5,171 nucleotides of DNA from Pseudomonadota bacterium (GTDB lineage Bacteria > Pseudomonadota > Alphaproteobacteria > Sphingomonadales > Sphingomonadaceae). The notes under the pieces were generated by a model. It did not search any database and was not told the DNA's origin. It saw nothing but the letters and a program-made list of their open reading frames with translations. Position numbers and translations under genes: made by a program. The stretch lies in NCBI GenBank assembly GCA_029781465.1, contig JAKOWQ010000177.1, positions 1 through 5,171 on the forward strand. The letters run 5' to 3'. This document shows, piece by piece, positions 1 to 4,559 of the stretch (the stretch's first letter is position 1; every line of letters begins with the position of its first letter).

Positions 1-93
1 GGGCCGTCTTTGGCCCATCGCAGCGTTGCTCGTCGGTCACTATGCGATGGCATGGCTCCCTCCTCACGCCTCGTGCTGAGCCAAAGACGGCTC
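1..93 (+). other. Structured intergenic element upstream of rplO (candidate cis-regulatory RNA or small inverted-repeat element)
   Basis: Seen: GCCGTCTTTGGC at 3-14 is the exact reverse complement of GCCAAAGACGGC at 80-91, and the stem can extend outward by a G-T and a G-C pair (2/92, 1/93). Directly inside it, CCATCGCA (15-22) is the exact reverse complement of TGCGATGG (43-50), and CACG/CGTG (65-68/72-75) forms a small third hairpin with a 3-nt loop. Together these give a three-way junction. GGCTC (54-58) can also pair with GAGCC (78-82), which would compete with the closing stem. There is no U-tract after the stem, so it is not a standard terminator. The rpmD gene expected upstream is not visible, and the element may extend past the left edge. 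It could be a leader RNA, an RNA-processing site or a short mobile palindrome. I do not recognise it as a known family. Confidence 0.5.
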
Positions 94-131
94 CGTGTCG
101 ACGCTTCCACCTAACCAGGACAGACTCAAAA

Positions 132-140
132 GGGGGGTGA
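132..140 (+). promoter_or_regulatory. Orphan Shine-Dalgarno-like run GGGGGGTGA
   Basis: GGGGGGTGA can pair with the 16S anti-Shine-Dalgarno sequence along its whole length with one G-U wobble, better than any true ribosome binding site in this window. No ATG, GTG or TTG lies 5-10 bases downstream. The only GTG nearby (137-139) is inside the run, and the base at a normal spacing is CTG (146-148), in frame with the small ORF at 161-214. The run sits in the loop of a possible weak hairpin (CCAGG 115-119 with CCTGG 145-149). It could be a ribosome standby site for rplO, the start site of a leader peptide, or chance. Confidence 0.25.
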
Positions 141-160
141 CATCCCTGGCCGCTTCGCCT

Positions 161-214
161 ATGCGCGCGCCTTCCTATCAGCGCGACAAAAGCGAAAGCG
201 AGTGCAAACGATGA
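161..214 (+). CDS. Possible 17-codon leader ORF overlapping the rplO start
   Basis: ATG at 161 opens a short frame, MRAPSYQRDKSESECKR, ending in TGA at 212-214, so it overlaps the rplO ATG in an ATGA junction, an arrangement typical of translational coupling. The frame is open upstream to about position 80, so CTG 146 behind the GGGGGGTGA run is an alternative start. ATG 161 has no good ribosome binding site of its own. The peptide is hydrophilic, matches nothing I recognise, and may be chance. It shares its first 11 bases with a similar mini-ORF ahead of rpsM. Confidence 0.2.
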   Translation: MRAPSYQRDKSESECKR

Positions 215-690
215 AACTGAACGAAATTTCCGACAACAAGGGTGCCCGCAAGTCCCGCATGCGCGTGGGCCGCGGTATCGGCTCGGGCAAGGGCAAGACC
301 GCCGGGCGCGGCCAGAAGGGTGCCAAGGCGCGCTCGGGCGTGTCGATCGCCGGGTTCGAAGGCGGTCAGATGCCGCTGCACATGCGCATCCCGAAGCGCG
401 GCTTCAACAACATCTTCGCCAAGGACTATGCCGAGGTGAACCTGGGTCTGGTGCAGAAGGCGATCGACGCCGGCAAGCTCGACGCCAAGAAGCCGATCGA
501 CCATGCCGCGCTCAAGGCGGCCGGTCTTGCCCGTGGTGGCAAGGATGGCGTGCGTCTGCTCGGCAAGGGTGAATTCAAGGCCAAGGCCCAGTTCGTGGTC
601 GCCGGGGTTTCCGCCGGTGCCAAGGCCGCGGTCGAAAAGGCCGGTGGCTCGGTGGAAGTGCCCGCCGCCAAGGCGGACGCCGCCGAATAA
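211..690 (+). CDS. rplO: 50S ribosomal protein L15 (uL15)
   Basis: L15 is a large-subunit protein that binds 23S rRNA late in assembly. The 159-residue product is near the usual bacterial length (about 145-160). It starts MKLNEISDN, the typical L15 start; a GTG nine bases upstream (202) would add three residues unlike the family, so ATG 211 is chosen. Residues 10-45 are the Gly/Arg/Lys-rich tail that threads into rRNA, followed by the conserved GFEGGQMPLHMRIPKRGF at 48-65. The C-terminal globular part includes VRLLGKGEF (114-122) and the segment at 123-150 characteristic of L15. It ends in an Ala-rich acidic tail. The ribosome binding site is weak (purine-rich bases around 191-202), so translation may depend on the upstream structures or on coupling. 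In the spc operon L15 normally follows rpmD and precedes secY; here secY follows after 123 bases. Confidence 0.98.
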   Translation: MKLNEISDNKGARKSRMRVGRGIGSGKGKTAGRGQKGAKARSGVSIAGFEGGQMPLHMRIPKRGFNNIFAKDYAEVNLGLVQKAIDAGKLDAKKPIDHAALKAAGLARGGKDGVRLLGKGEFKAKAQFVVAGVSAGAKAAVEKAGGSVEVPAAKADAAE

Positions 691-701
691 TTTCGGGACA
701 A

Positions 702-735
702 GTGCGGGCGGGGGTTATCCAATCCTCGCCCGCGT
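702..735 (+). promoter_or_regulatory. Long stable hairpin between rplO and secY
   Basis: GCGGGCGGGGGTT (704-716) pairs with AATCCTCGCCCGC (721-733) over 13 pairs, with two G-T wobbles and a 4-base ATCC loop; two more wobble pairs (703/734, 702/735) extend it. It begins 11 bases after the rplO stop. It is followed by GTCCTATATGGG, not a U-tract, so it is not a canonical intrinsic terminator. It could be an mRNA stabiliser or processing site, a partial attenuator setting secY expression below that of the ribosomal proteins, or a Rho-related element. The pairing is seen; the role is inferred. Confidence 0.6.
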
Positions 736-768
736 CCTATATGGGCCCTTCACCGATGGGGGGAGAGT

Positions 769-787
769 CCGGTCCGGGCAGGACCGG
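769..787 (+). promoter_or_regulatory. Hairpin in the secY leader
   Basis: CCGGTCC (769-775) and GGACCGG (781-787) form a perfect 7-pair stem with a 5-base GGGCA loop, ending 26 bases before the secY ATG and 10 bases before its likely AAGG ribosome binding site (798-801). With the larger hairpin at 702-735 it makes most of the rplO-secY gap structured. It could tune secY translation or be part of an attenuator. No role can be shown from sequence alone. Confidence 0.45.
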
Positions 788-813
788 CGCCCAAAGCAAG
801 GCTTGACCGCACA

Positions 814-2181
814 ATGGCATCACGCGCCGACAACATCGCGAGCAATCTCAGCCTCGCCAACTTCTCGAAGGCGACCGAGCTCAAGAACCGGATCTGGTTC
901 ACGATCGGCGCGCTGATCGTTTTCCGTTTCCTCAGCTTCGTGCCGCTTCCCGGCGTCAATCCGCTGATCCTTGAGCGGCTCTACAGCCAGACCAAGGGCG
1001 GAATCCTCGATCTGTTCAACACCTTCTCGGGCGGCAGCCTTGAGCGCATGAGCCTGATCGCGCTGGGCGTGATGCCCTACATCACCGCCTCGATCGTGGT
1101 CCAACTGGCCGCCTCGCTGCACCCGGCTCTGGCTGCACTCAAGAAGGAAGGCGAAAGCGGGCGCAAGAAGCTCAACCAGTACACCCGCTATGGCGCGGTG
1201 TTCCTGACCGCGTTGCAGGGCTATTTCGTGGCCACGGGGCTTGAAGCCTATGGCGCGTCGAGCGGCCTTCAGGCGGTGGTCATGCCCGGCATCGGGTTCC
1301 GCATCGGCGCGGTCATCAGCCTGATCGGCGGGACCATGTTCCTGCTCTGGCTGGGTGAGCAGATCACCAGCCGCGGGATCGGCAACGGCACCTCGCTGAT
1401 CATCATGGCCGGGATCGTCGCCCAGATGCCAACCTTCATCGCCAACCTGTTCGAGGGCGGGCGCACCGGGTCGATCCAGGGCTTCACCATCGTCATGCTG
1501 ATCGCCCTTCTGGTCGGTCTGGTGATCGGGATCTGCTTTTTCGAGCGCGCCACGCGCCGCTTGCTGATCCAGTACCCCAAACGCGCCAGCCAGCACGGCA
1601 TGATGCAGGCCGATCGCAGCCACCTGCCGCTCAAGCTCAACACCTCGGGCGTGATCCCGCCGATCTTCGCCAGCTCACTGCTGCTGCTGCCGCTGACCAT
1701 CACCCAGTTCGCGGGCAATTCGGTTTCGCCCGATTCCAAGGTTGGCGCCTTTATCATCGCGCTCAACCAGTATCTTGGCCACGGCAAGCCGACCTATATG
1801 CTGCTCTATGCCGCCGGGATCATCTTCTTCAGCTTTTTCTACACCGCGGTAGTGTTCAATCCCGAGGAAACCTCGGAGAACCTCAAGCGCAACGGTGGCT
1901 TCATTCCGGGTATCCGGCCGGGGAAGAACACCGCCAACTACCTCGACTATGTGCTGACGCGCATCACCGTGATCGGCGCGGCTTACCTTACGGTTGTCTG
2001 CGTTGTGCCCGAATGGGTGATTGCGCAGACCGGCATGCGGCTGTTTTTTGCCGGCGGCACCAGCTTGCTGATCGTGGTCAATGTCACCGTCGACACGATC
2101 ACCCAGATACAGTCGCACCTGTTGGCGCACCAGTATGGTGACCTTATCAAAAAGGCCAAGCTGAAGGGACGCTTGCGCTGA
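814..2181 (+). CDS. secY: Preprotein translocase subunit SecY
   Basis: SecY is the pore subunit of the SecYEG translocon in the inner membrane; it passes unfolded proteins to the periplasm with SecA and inserts membrane proteins with the ribosome. The 455-residue product is slightly longer than E. coli SecY (443). Ten hydrophobic segments can be seen, roughly at 28-47, 80-102, 124-146, 160-184, 188-206, 223-244, 278-299, 326-348, 381-402 and 408-430. The plug region lies at about 60-75 (KGGILDLFNTFSGG). Family motifs include GVMPYITASIVVQL (85-98), EQITSRGIGNGTSLII (182-197), QYPKR (253-257), the cytosolic loop GGFIPGIRPGKNT (361-373) whose Arg is needed for SecA-driven export in E. coli, and a basic C-terminus. 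The likely ribosome binding site is AAGG at 798-801, 12 bases from ATG. The next gene, adk, starts 24 bases downstream, so the two are probably co-transcribed. Confidence 0.98.
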   Translation: MASRADNIASNLSLANFSKATELKNRIWFTIGALIVFRFLSFVPLPGVNPLILERLYSQTKGGILDLFNTFSGGSLERMSLIALGVMPYITASIVVQLAASLHPALAALKKEGESGRKKLNQYTRYGAVFLTALQGYFVATGLEAYGASSGLQAVVMPGIGFRIGAVISLIGGTMFLLWLGEQITSRGIGNGTSLIIMAGIVAQMPTFIANLFEGGRTGSIQGFTIVMLIALLVGLVIGICFFERATRRLLIQYPKRASQHGMMQADRSHLPLKLNTSGVIPPIFASSLLLLPLTITQFAGNSVSPDSKVGAFIIALNQYLGHGKPTYMLLYAAGIIFFSFFYTAVVFNPEETSENLKRNGGFIPGIRPGKNTANYLDYVLTRITVIGAAYLTVVCVVPEWVIAQTGMRLFFAGGTSLLIVVNVTVDTITQIQSHLLAHQYGDLIKKAKLKGRLR

Positions 2182-2193
2182 TCGTCTAACTCT

Positions 2194-2199
2194 GGGGGA
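2194..2199 (+). promoter_or_regulatory. Ribosome binding site of adk, deciding a GTG start
   Basis: GGGGGA lies 6 bases before GTG 2206. That GTG gives the family-typical N-terminus MNIILLGPPGAGKGT with the P-loop at its normal distance from the start, so the GTG start is secure. A GTG start may lower adk translation relative to its neighbours. Confidence 0.8.
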
Positions 2200-2205
2200 A
2201 TTGCC

Positions 2206-2853
2206 GTGAACATCATCCTGTTGGGACCGCCCGGAGCGGGCAAGGGAACCCAGGCCCAGCGACTGGTCGAAAAGCACGGAATGCGCCAGCTCTCCACCGG
2301 CGACATGCTGCGCGCCGCCGTGCGCGCGGGAACCCCGGTGGGTCTTCAGGCCAAGGCCGTGATGGACCGGGGCGAGTTGGTCTCCGATGCCATCGTCTCC
2401 GCCTTGATCGGCGAGGAGCTGGATCAGATGGGGCCGGATACCGGGGCGATCTTCGATGGCTATCCGCGCACTGCGGCTCAGGCCGAATCCCTCGATGCGA
2501 TCCTTGCCGAACGCGGGCGCACGCTTGACCATGTGATCGAGCTCGATGTTGATGAGGATGCGCTGGTCGAACGGATCTGCGGTCGGTTCACCTGTGCCAA
2601 TTGCGGCAAAGGCTACCACGACAAGTTCGAGCAGCCGCGCGAACCGGGCGTATGCGACAAGTGCGGCAGCCACGAATTCAAGCGTCGGCCCGATGACAAC
2701 GAGGATACCGTGCGCACCCGCATGGCCGAATACCGTGCCAAGACCGCGCCGATCCTGCCGATCTACGAAGCGCGCGGGATCGTCACCCGGGTCAACGGCA
2801 TGGCCGACATCGATGACGTGACGGCGGCGATCGAACGCACTATCACTGCCTGA
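2206..2853 (+). CDS. adk: Adenylate kinase with a zinc-type (Cys4) LID
   Basis: Adenylate kinase is a soluble cytoplasmic enzyme that interconverts ATP + AMP and 2 ADP, supplying ADP and setting the adenylate energy charge. The 215-residue length is that of the long bacterial form. The P-loop GPPGAGKGT is at 7-15, the AMP-binding region includes STGDMLRAAVRAGT (30-43), and FDGYPRT (83-89) carries the catalytic-site Asp and Arg. The LID domain (about 122-165) contains Cys130, Cys133, Cys150 and Cys153 in a C-x2-C-x16-C-x2-C pattern, expected to bind a structural metal such as zinc. Such LIDs are known from Gram-positive adenylate kinases and from Paracoccus denitrificans; E. coli uses polar residues instead. 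RRPDDNEDTVRTRM (160-173) follows the LID and holds the conserved Asp and Arg residues. The position directly after secY is the standard one in this operon. Confidence 0.98.
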   Translation: MNIILLGPPGAGKGTQAQRLVEKHGMRQLSTGDMLRAAVRAGTPVGLQAKAVMDRGELVSDAIVSALIGEELDQMGPDTGAIFDGYPRTAAQAESLDAILAERGRTLDHVIELDVDEDALVERICGRFTCANCGKGYHDKFEQPREPGVCDKCGSHEFKRRPDDNEDTVRTRMAEYRAKTAPILPIYEARGIVTRVNGMADIDDVTAAIERTITA

Positions 2854-2882
2854 TCGGATGCCTGGCGTGGCCGGGTGTGGTT

Positions 2883-2887
2883 GGGAG
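2883..2887 (+). promoter_or_regulatory. Ribosome binding site deciding the start of the SRPBCC gene
   Basis: GGGAG lies 9 bases before ATG 2897. The in-frame ATG at 2858 has no such site and would put 13 non-hydrophobic residues ahead of the signal peptide. ATG 2892, five bases upstream of the chosen start, is out of frame. Confidence 0.65.
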
Positions 2888-2896
2888 TTGTATGCG

Positions 2897-3520
2897 ATGC
2901 GCCGGTTCGGGTTTCAAGCAGCGGCGATCGGCCTTGCGGGCCTCCTTGCTCAGCCACTCCAGGCGGAAGTAGCCGACCAGTTCGACAGCGGCTTTGCGAT
3001 TGCCCTGTCGGCCGAAACCACGGCCAGCAAGAGCGATGCCTGGAAGATGCTGACCGCACCGGCGCAGTGGTGGTCCTCGCAACACACCTGGTCGGGCGAT
3101 GCGGCCAACCTCTATATCGATTCACAGGCCACCGGCTGCTTTTGCGAAAAGCTGCCCCGGCCCGCCGATGCCCCCGAGGGCCAGCGGATGGGCAGCGTCG
3201 AGCACGGTCATATCGTCTATGCCGATCCCCAACGCGGAGTTCTGCGCCTGATCGGCGGACTGGGGCCCTTGCAGAGCGAGCCGGTTACGGGCGTTCTCAC
3301 GATCGTGCTCAAGCCGCATGAAGGGGGCACCCGGATCGAGTGGACCTATGTGGTCGATGGTCACATGCGGATGAAGGCCGAGGAGATGGCGCCGCTGGTC
3401 GACAAGGTGCTGGGCGAGCAGATCGGGCGGCTGGCCGACAAGCTGGGCAAGCCCGAAGAACCCGCCGGAGAACCTGCCGGGGCCGCGGAAAAGGAATCCA
3501 CGGAAAAGCCCTCGGAGTAG
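2897..3520 (+). CDS. Secreted SRPBCC (START-like) family protein of unknown function
   Basis: The product has 207 residues. Residues 1-23 look like a Sec signal peptide: basic MRRF, a hydrophobic core (AAAIGLAGLLA), then QPLQA before EVADQ, giving a periplasmic protein. The mature part resembles SRPBCC-fold proteins, small helix-grip domains with a deep ligand pocket. Visible family-like features are QWWSSQHTWSG (57-67), a Cys-Phe-Cys motif in TGCFCEKLP (79-87), HGHIVYADP (103-111), LRLIGGLGPLQ (116-126) and TYVVDG (150-155), ending in a helix (163-184). The pocket ligand and any enzymatic activity are unknown. After residue 184 comes a low-complexity Pro/Glu/Ala/Lys tail containing EPAGEPAG. 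The gene starts 43 bases after adk and separates adk from rpsM, which are closer neighbours in many alphaproteobacteria. Base composition looks like that of the neighbours, so there is no sign of recent transfer. The family is assigned from remembered motifs, so fold confidence is good and function confidence low. Confidence 0.8.
   Translation: MRRFGFQAAAIGLAGLLAQPLQAEVADQFDSGFAIALSAETTASKSDAWKMLTAPAQWWSSQHTWSGDAANLYIDSQATGCFCEKLPRPADAPEGQRMGSVEHGHIVYADPQRGVLRLIGGLGPLQSEPVTGVLTIVLKPHEGGTRIEWTYVVDGHMRMKAEEMAPLVDKVLGEQIGRLADKLGKPEEPAGEPAGAAEKESTEKPSE
3458..3481 (+). repeat. 12-bp tandem repeat in the SRPBCC C-terminal tail
   Basis: GAACCCGCCGGA (3458-3469) is followed at once by GAACCTGCCGGG (3470-3481), two copies differing at two positions and encoding EPAG-EPAG. 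A second short repeat, CGGAAAAG, occurs at 3486-3493 and 3501-3508. The tail probably grew by slippage and may vary in length between strains. Confidence 0.7.
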
Positions 3521-3524
3521 GGCG

Positions 3525-3553
3525 TTGACAGGGCGGACGAATCGCCCTAAGCG
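3525..3553 (+). promoter_or_regulatory. Candidate promoter for rpsM-rpsK-rpoA with an inverted repeat in its spacer
   Basis: TTGACA (3525-3530) is a perfect -35 consensus and begins 5 bases after the SRPBCC stop. A 17-base spacer leads to TAAGCG (3548-3553), a poor match to TATAAT, though CCTAAGC (3546-3552) partly resembles the GCTANAWC-type -10 box described for Caulobacter housekeeping promoters. AGGGCG (3530-3535) and CGCCCT (3543-3548) form a perfect inverted repeat that fills the spacer; on DNA it could be an operator, and on a read-through transcript a hairpin. E. coli also has a promoter just upstream of rpsM. The -35 box is strong and the -10 box is the weak point. Confidence 0.45.
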
Positions 3554-3599
3554 CCCGCTTCACTCGAAAAGAACGGGTCAGTCCGGAAGGCGAAGCCGC

Positions 3600-3650
3600 A
3601 TGCGCGCGCCAACCGGGCTTTTTGCCGTTCTGAACCGGGTGAAGCGTTGA
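3600..3650 (+). CDS. Possible 16-codon leader ORF upstream of rpsM
   Basis: ATG 3600 is preceded by GGAAGG (3585-3590) at 9 bases, a believable ribosome binding site. The frame encodes MRAPTGLFAVLNRVKR and stops at TGA 3648-3650. It lies after the candidate promoter and before the rpsM hairpin, so it could be a leader peptide. Its first 11 bases, ATGCGCGCGCC, are the same as those of the mini-ORF ahead of rplO. An ORF this short may well be chance, and I recognise no match. Confidence 0.3.
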   Translation: MRAPTGLFAVLNRVKR

Positions 3651-3651
3651 G

Positions 3652-3679
3652 ATGGAGGGCCGCACCCGCTGCCCTCTGT
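3652..3679 (+). promoter_or_regulatory. Hairpin in the rpsM leader just before its ribosome binding site
   Basis: GAGGGC (3655-3660) pairs with GCCCTC (3671-3676). The stem extends outward through 3654/3677, 3653/3678 and 3652/3679 (two G-T wobbles and an A-T), and inward after one mismatch by two G-C pairs closing an ACCC loop. It ends 7 bases before the rpsM GGAG site, close enough to affect ribosome entry. In E. coli a leader structure at the same place is bound by S4; this hairpin is much simpler and rpsD is absent here, so S4 control cannot be assumed. Confidence 0.45.
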
Positions 3680-3696
3680 GGAGCATGGAGAAGTAA
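3652..3696 (+). CDS. Possible 14-codon ORF directly abutting the rpsM start
   Basis: ATG 3652, one base after the stop of the preceding mini-ORF, opens MEGRTRCPLWSMEK, ending in TAA at 3694-3696 with the rpsM GTG immediately after it, in the same frame. A ribosome finishing here would be in place to restart on rpsM. It has only a weak ribosome binding site, and its sequence also has to accommodate the hairpin at 3652-3679 and the rpsM ribosome binding site, so it is more likely non-coding. Confidence 0.15.
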   Translation: MEGRTRCPLWSMEK

Positions 3697-4065
3697 GTGG
3701 CTCGTATTGCCGGGGTCAATATCCCCACCAACAAGCGCGTGATTATCGCGCTCACCTATATCCACGGTATCGGCGCCCACAAGGCGAAGCAGATCGCCGA
3801 CAAGCTGGGTATCGATCATAGCCGCCGCGTGGCCGATCTGAGCGATCAGGAAGTGCTGCACATTCGCGAAGCAATCGACGCCGACCACACGGTCGAAGGC
3901 GATCTGCGCCGCGAAACCGCGATGAACATCAAGCGCCTGATGGACCTGGCCTGCTATCGCGGGCTGCGCCATCGCAAGGGCTTGCCGGTTCGCGGCCAGC
4001 GCACCCACACCAACGCCCGCACCCGCAAGGGCAAGGCCAAGCCCATCGCCGGCAAGAAGAAGTAA
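3697..4065 (+). CDS. rpsM: 30S ribosomal protein S13 (uS13)
   Basis: S13 sits in the head of the small subunit, contacts the P-site tRNA and forms bridges to the large subunit. The product has 122 residues, the usual bacterial length. It begins MARIAGVNIPTNKRV, contains the helix-hairpin-helix-like IHGIGAHKA (22-30), and carries the family signature GLRHRKGLPVRGQ at 89-101, followed by the basic tail that reaches the P site (RTHTNARTRKGKAK, 102-115). The start codon is GTG; a TAA in the same frame lies directly before it, so no upstream start is possible. GGAG at 3687-3690, 6 bases away, is a good ribosome binding site. It opens the alpha-operon part of the cluster; rpsK follows after 58 bases. 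Confidence 0.98.
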   Translation: MARIAGVNIPTNKRVIIALTYIHGIGAHKAKQIADKLGIDHSRRVADLSDQEVLHIREAIDADHTVEGDLRRETAMNIKRLMDLACYRGLRHRKGLPVRGQRTHTNARTRKGKAKPIAGKKK

Positions 4066-4123
4066 GCCTCGGCCTTTCGGCTGATCGCTTTTCCTTTTCC
4101 GATATTCGACAGGATAAGAAAAA

Positions 4124-4513
4124 ATGGCACGCGAACCCCAGCGCATCAAGCGCCGCGAGCGGAAGAACATCACGAGCGGCATCGCCCACGTGAATGCCAG
4201 CTTCAACAACACCATGATCACCATCACCGACGCCCAGGGCAATGCGATTTCCTGGTCCAGCGCGGGTATGATGGGCTTCAAGGGCAGCCGCAAGTCGACC
4301 CCCTATGCCGCCCAGGTGGCTGCGGACGACGCCGGCAAGAAGGCCGCCGAACACGGCGTGCGTACCCTTGAAGTCGAAGTGAAGGGTCCCGGTTCGGGCC
4401 GTGAGAGCGCGCTGCGCGCCCTCCAGGCCGTCGGCTTCACGATTACCTCGATCCGCGACGTCACTCCGATCCCGCACAACGGTGTGCGGCCGTCGAAGCG
4501 TCGCCGCGTCTGA
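4124..4513 (+). CDS. rpsK: 30S ribosomal protein S11 (uS11)
   Basis: S11 is part of the small-subunit platform, next to the mRNA exit region and S18/S21. The product has 129 residues, matching bacterial S11. After a basic N-terminus (RIKRRERKN, 7-15) come the conserved HVNASFNNTMITITD (22-36), SAGMMGFKGSRKSTPYAAQ (46-64), the signature VKGPGSGRESALRAL (86-100) and the typical end TPIPHNGVRPSKRRRV (114-129). AGGA at 4111-4114 is 9 bases from the ATG. The gap before it holds a weak 4-pair stem (4065-4068/4079-4082) and a pyrimidine-rich run (4088-4100), neither convincing as a signal. rpsD, which lies between rpsK and rpoA in E. coli, is absent, as expected in alphaproteobacteria. Confidence 0.98.
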   Translation: MAREPQRIKRRERKNITSGIAHVNASFNNTMITITDAQGNAISWSSAGMMGFKGSRKSTPYAAQVAADDAGKKAAEHGVRTLEVEVKGPGSGRESALRALQAVGFTITSIRDVTPIPHNGVRPSKRRRV

Positions 4514-4559
4514 TCGTTTCCTTCGCGGCGGGGCAGTCGCCTCGTCGCAGTTCCGGATC

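Noticed and set aside
42..140. 33-codon frame starting at ATG 42 through the paired element
   Set aside because: No ribosome binding site, the frame lies across the inverted repeats, and the peptide has no recognisable feature; open length is unremarkable at this GC content.
202..210. GTG 202 as an alternative rplO start
   Set aside because: Would add three residues ahead of the family-typical MKLNEI start; ATG 211 fits better.
802..807. CTTGAC resembling a -35 box just before secY
   Set aside because: Only 6 bases from the secY ATG, so the -10 box and start site would fall inside the gene; no good -10 follows.
820..1623. Long antisense open frame (267 codons) opposite secY
   Set aside because: Composition rich in Asp, His, Gly, Ala and Arg, typical of the complement of a GC-rich gene; the + strand frame is unmistakably SecY.
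1675..2673. Long antisense open frame (332 codons) opposite the end of secY and most of adk
   Set aside because: Spans two well-identified + strand genes, and its composition follows their codon pattern; no recognisable domain.
2858..2896. ATG 2858 as the start of the SRPBCC gene
   Set aside because: No ribosome binding site, only 4 bases after the adk stop, and it would place 13 extra residues before a normal signal peptide.
3611..3639. Direct repeat AACCGGG (3611-3617, 3633-3639) in the rpsM leader, and a 6-bp pairing GAACGG/CCGTTC (3571-3576/3625-3630)
   Set aside because: Short GC-rich words with no clear spacing logic or strong fold; not distinguishable from chance.
3547..4293. Antisense open frame across the rpsM leader, rpsM and the start of rpsK
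   Set aside because: Covers two conserved ribosomal-protein genes and their gap; no family motif or ribosome binding site.
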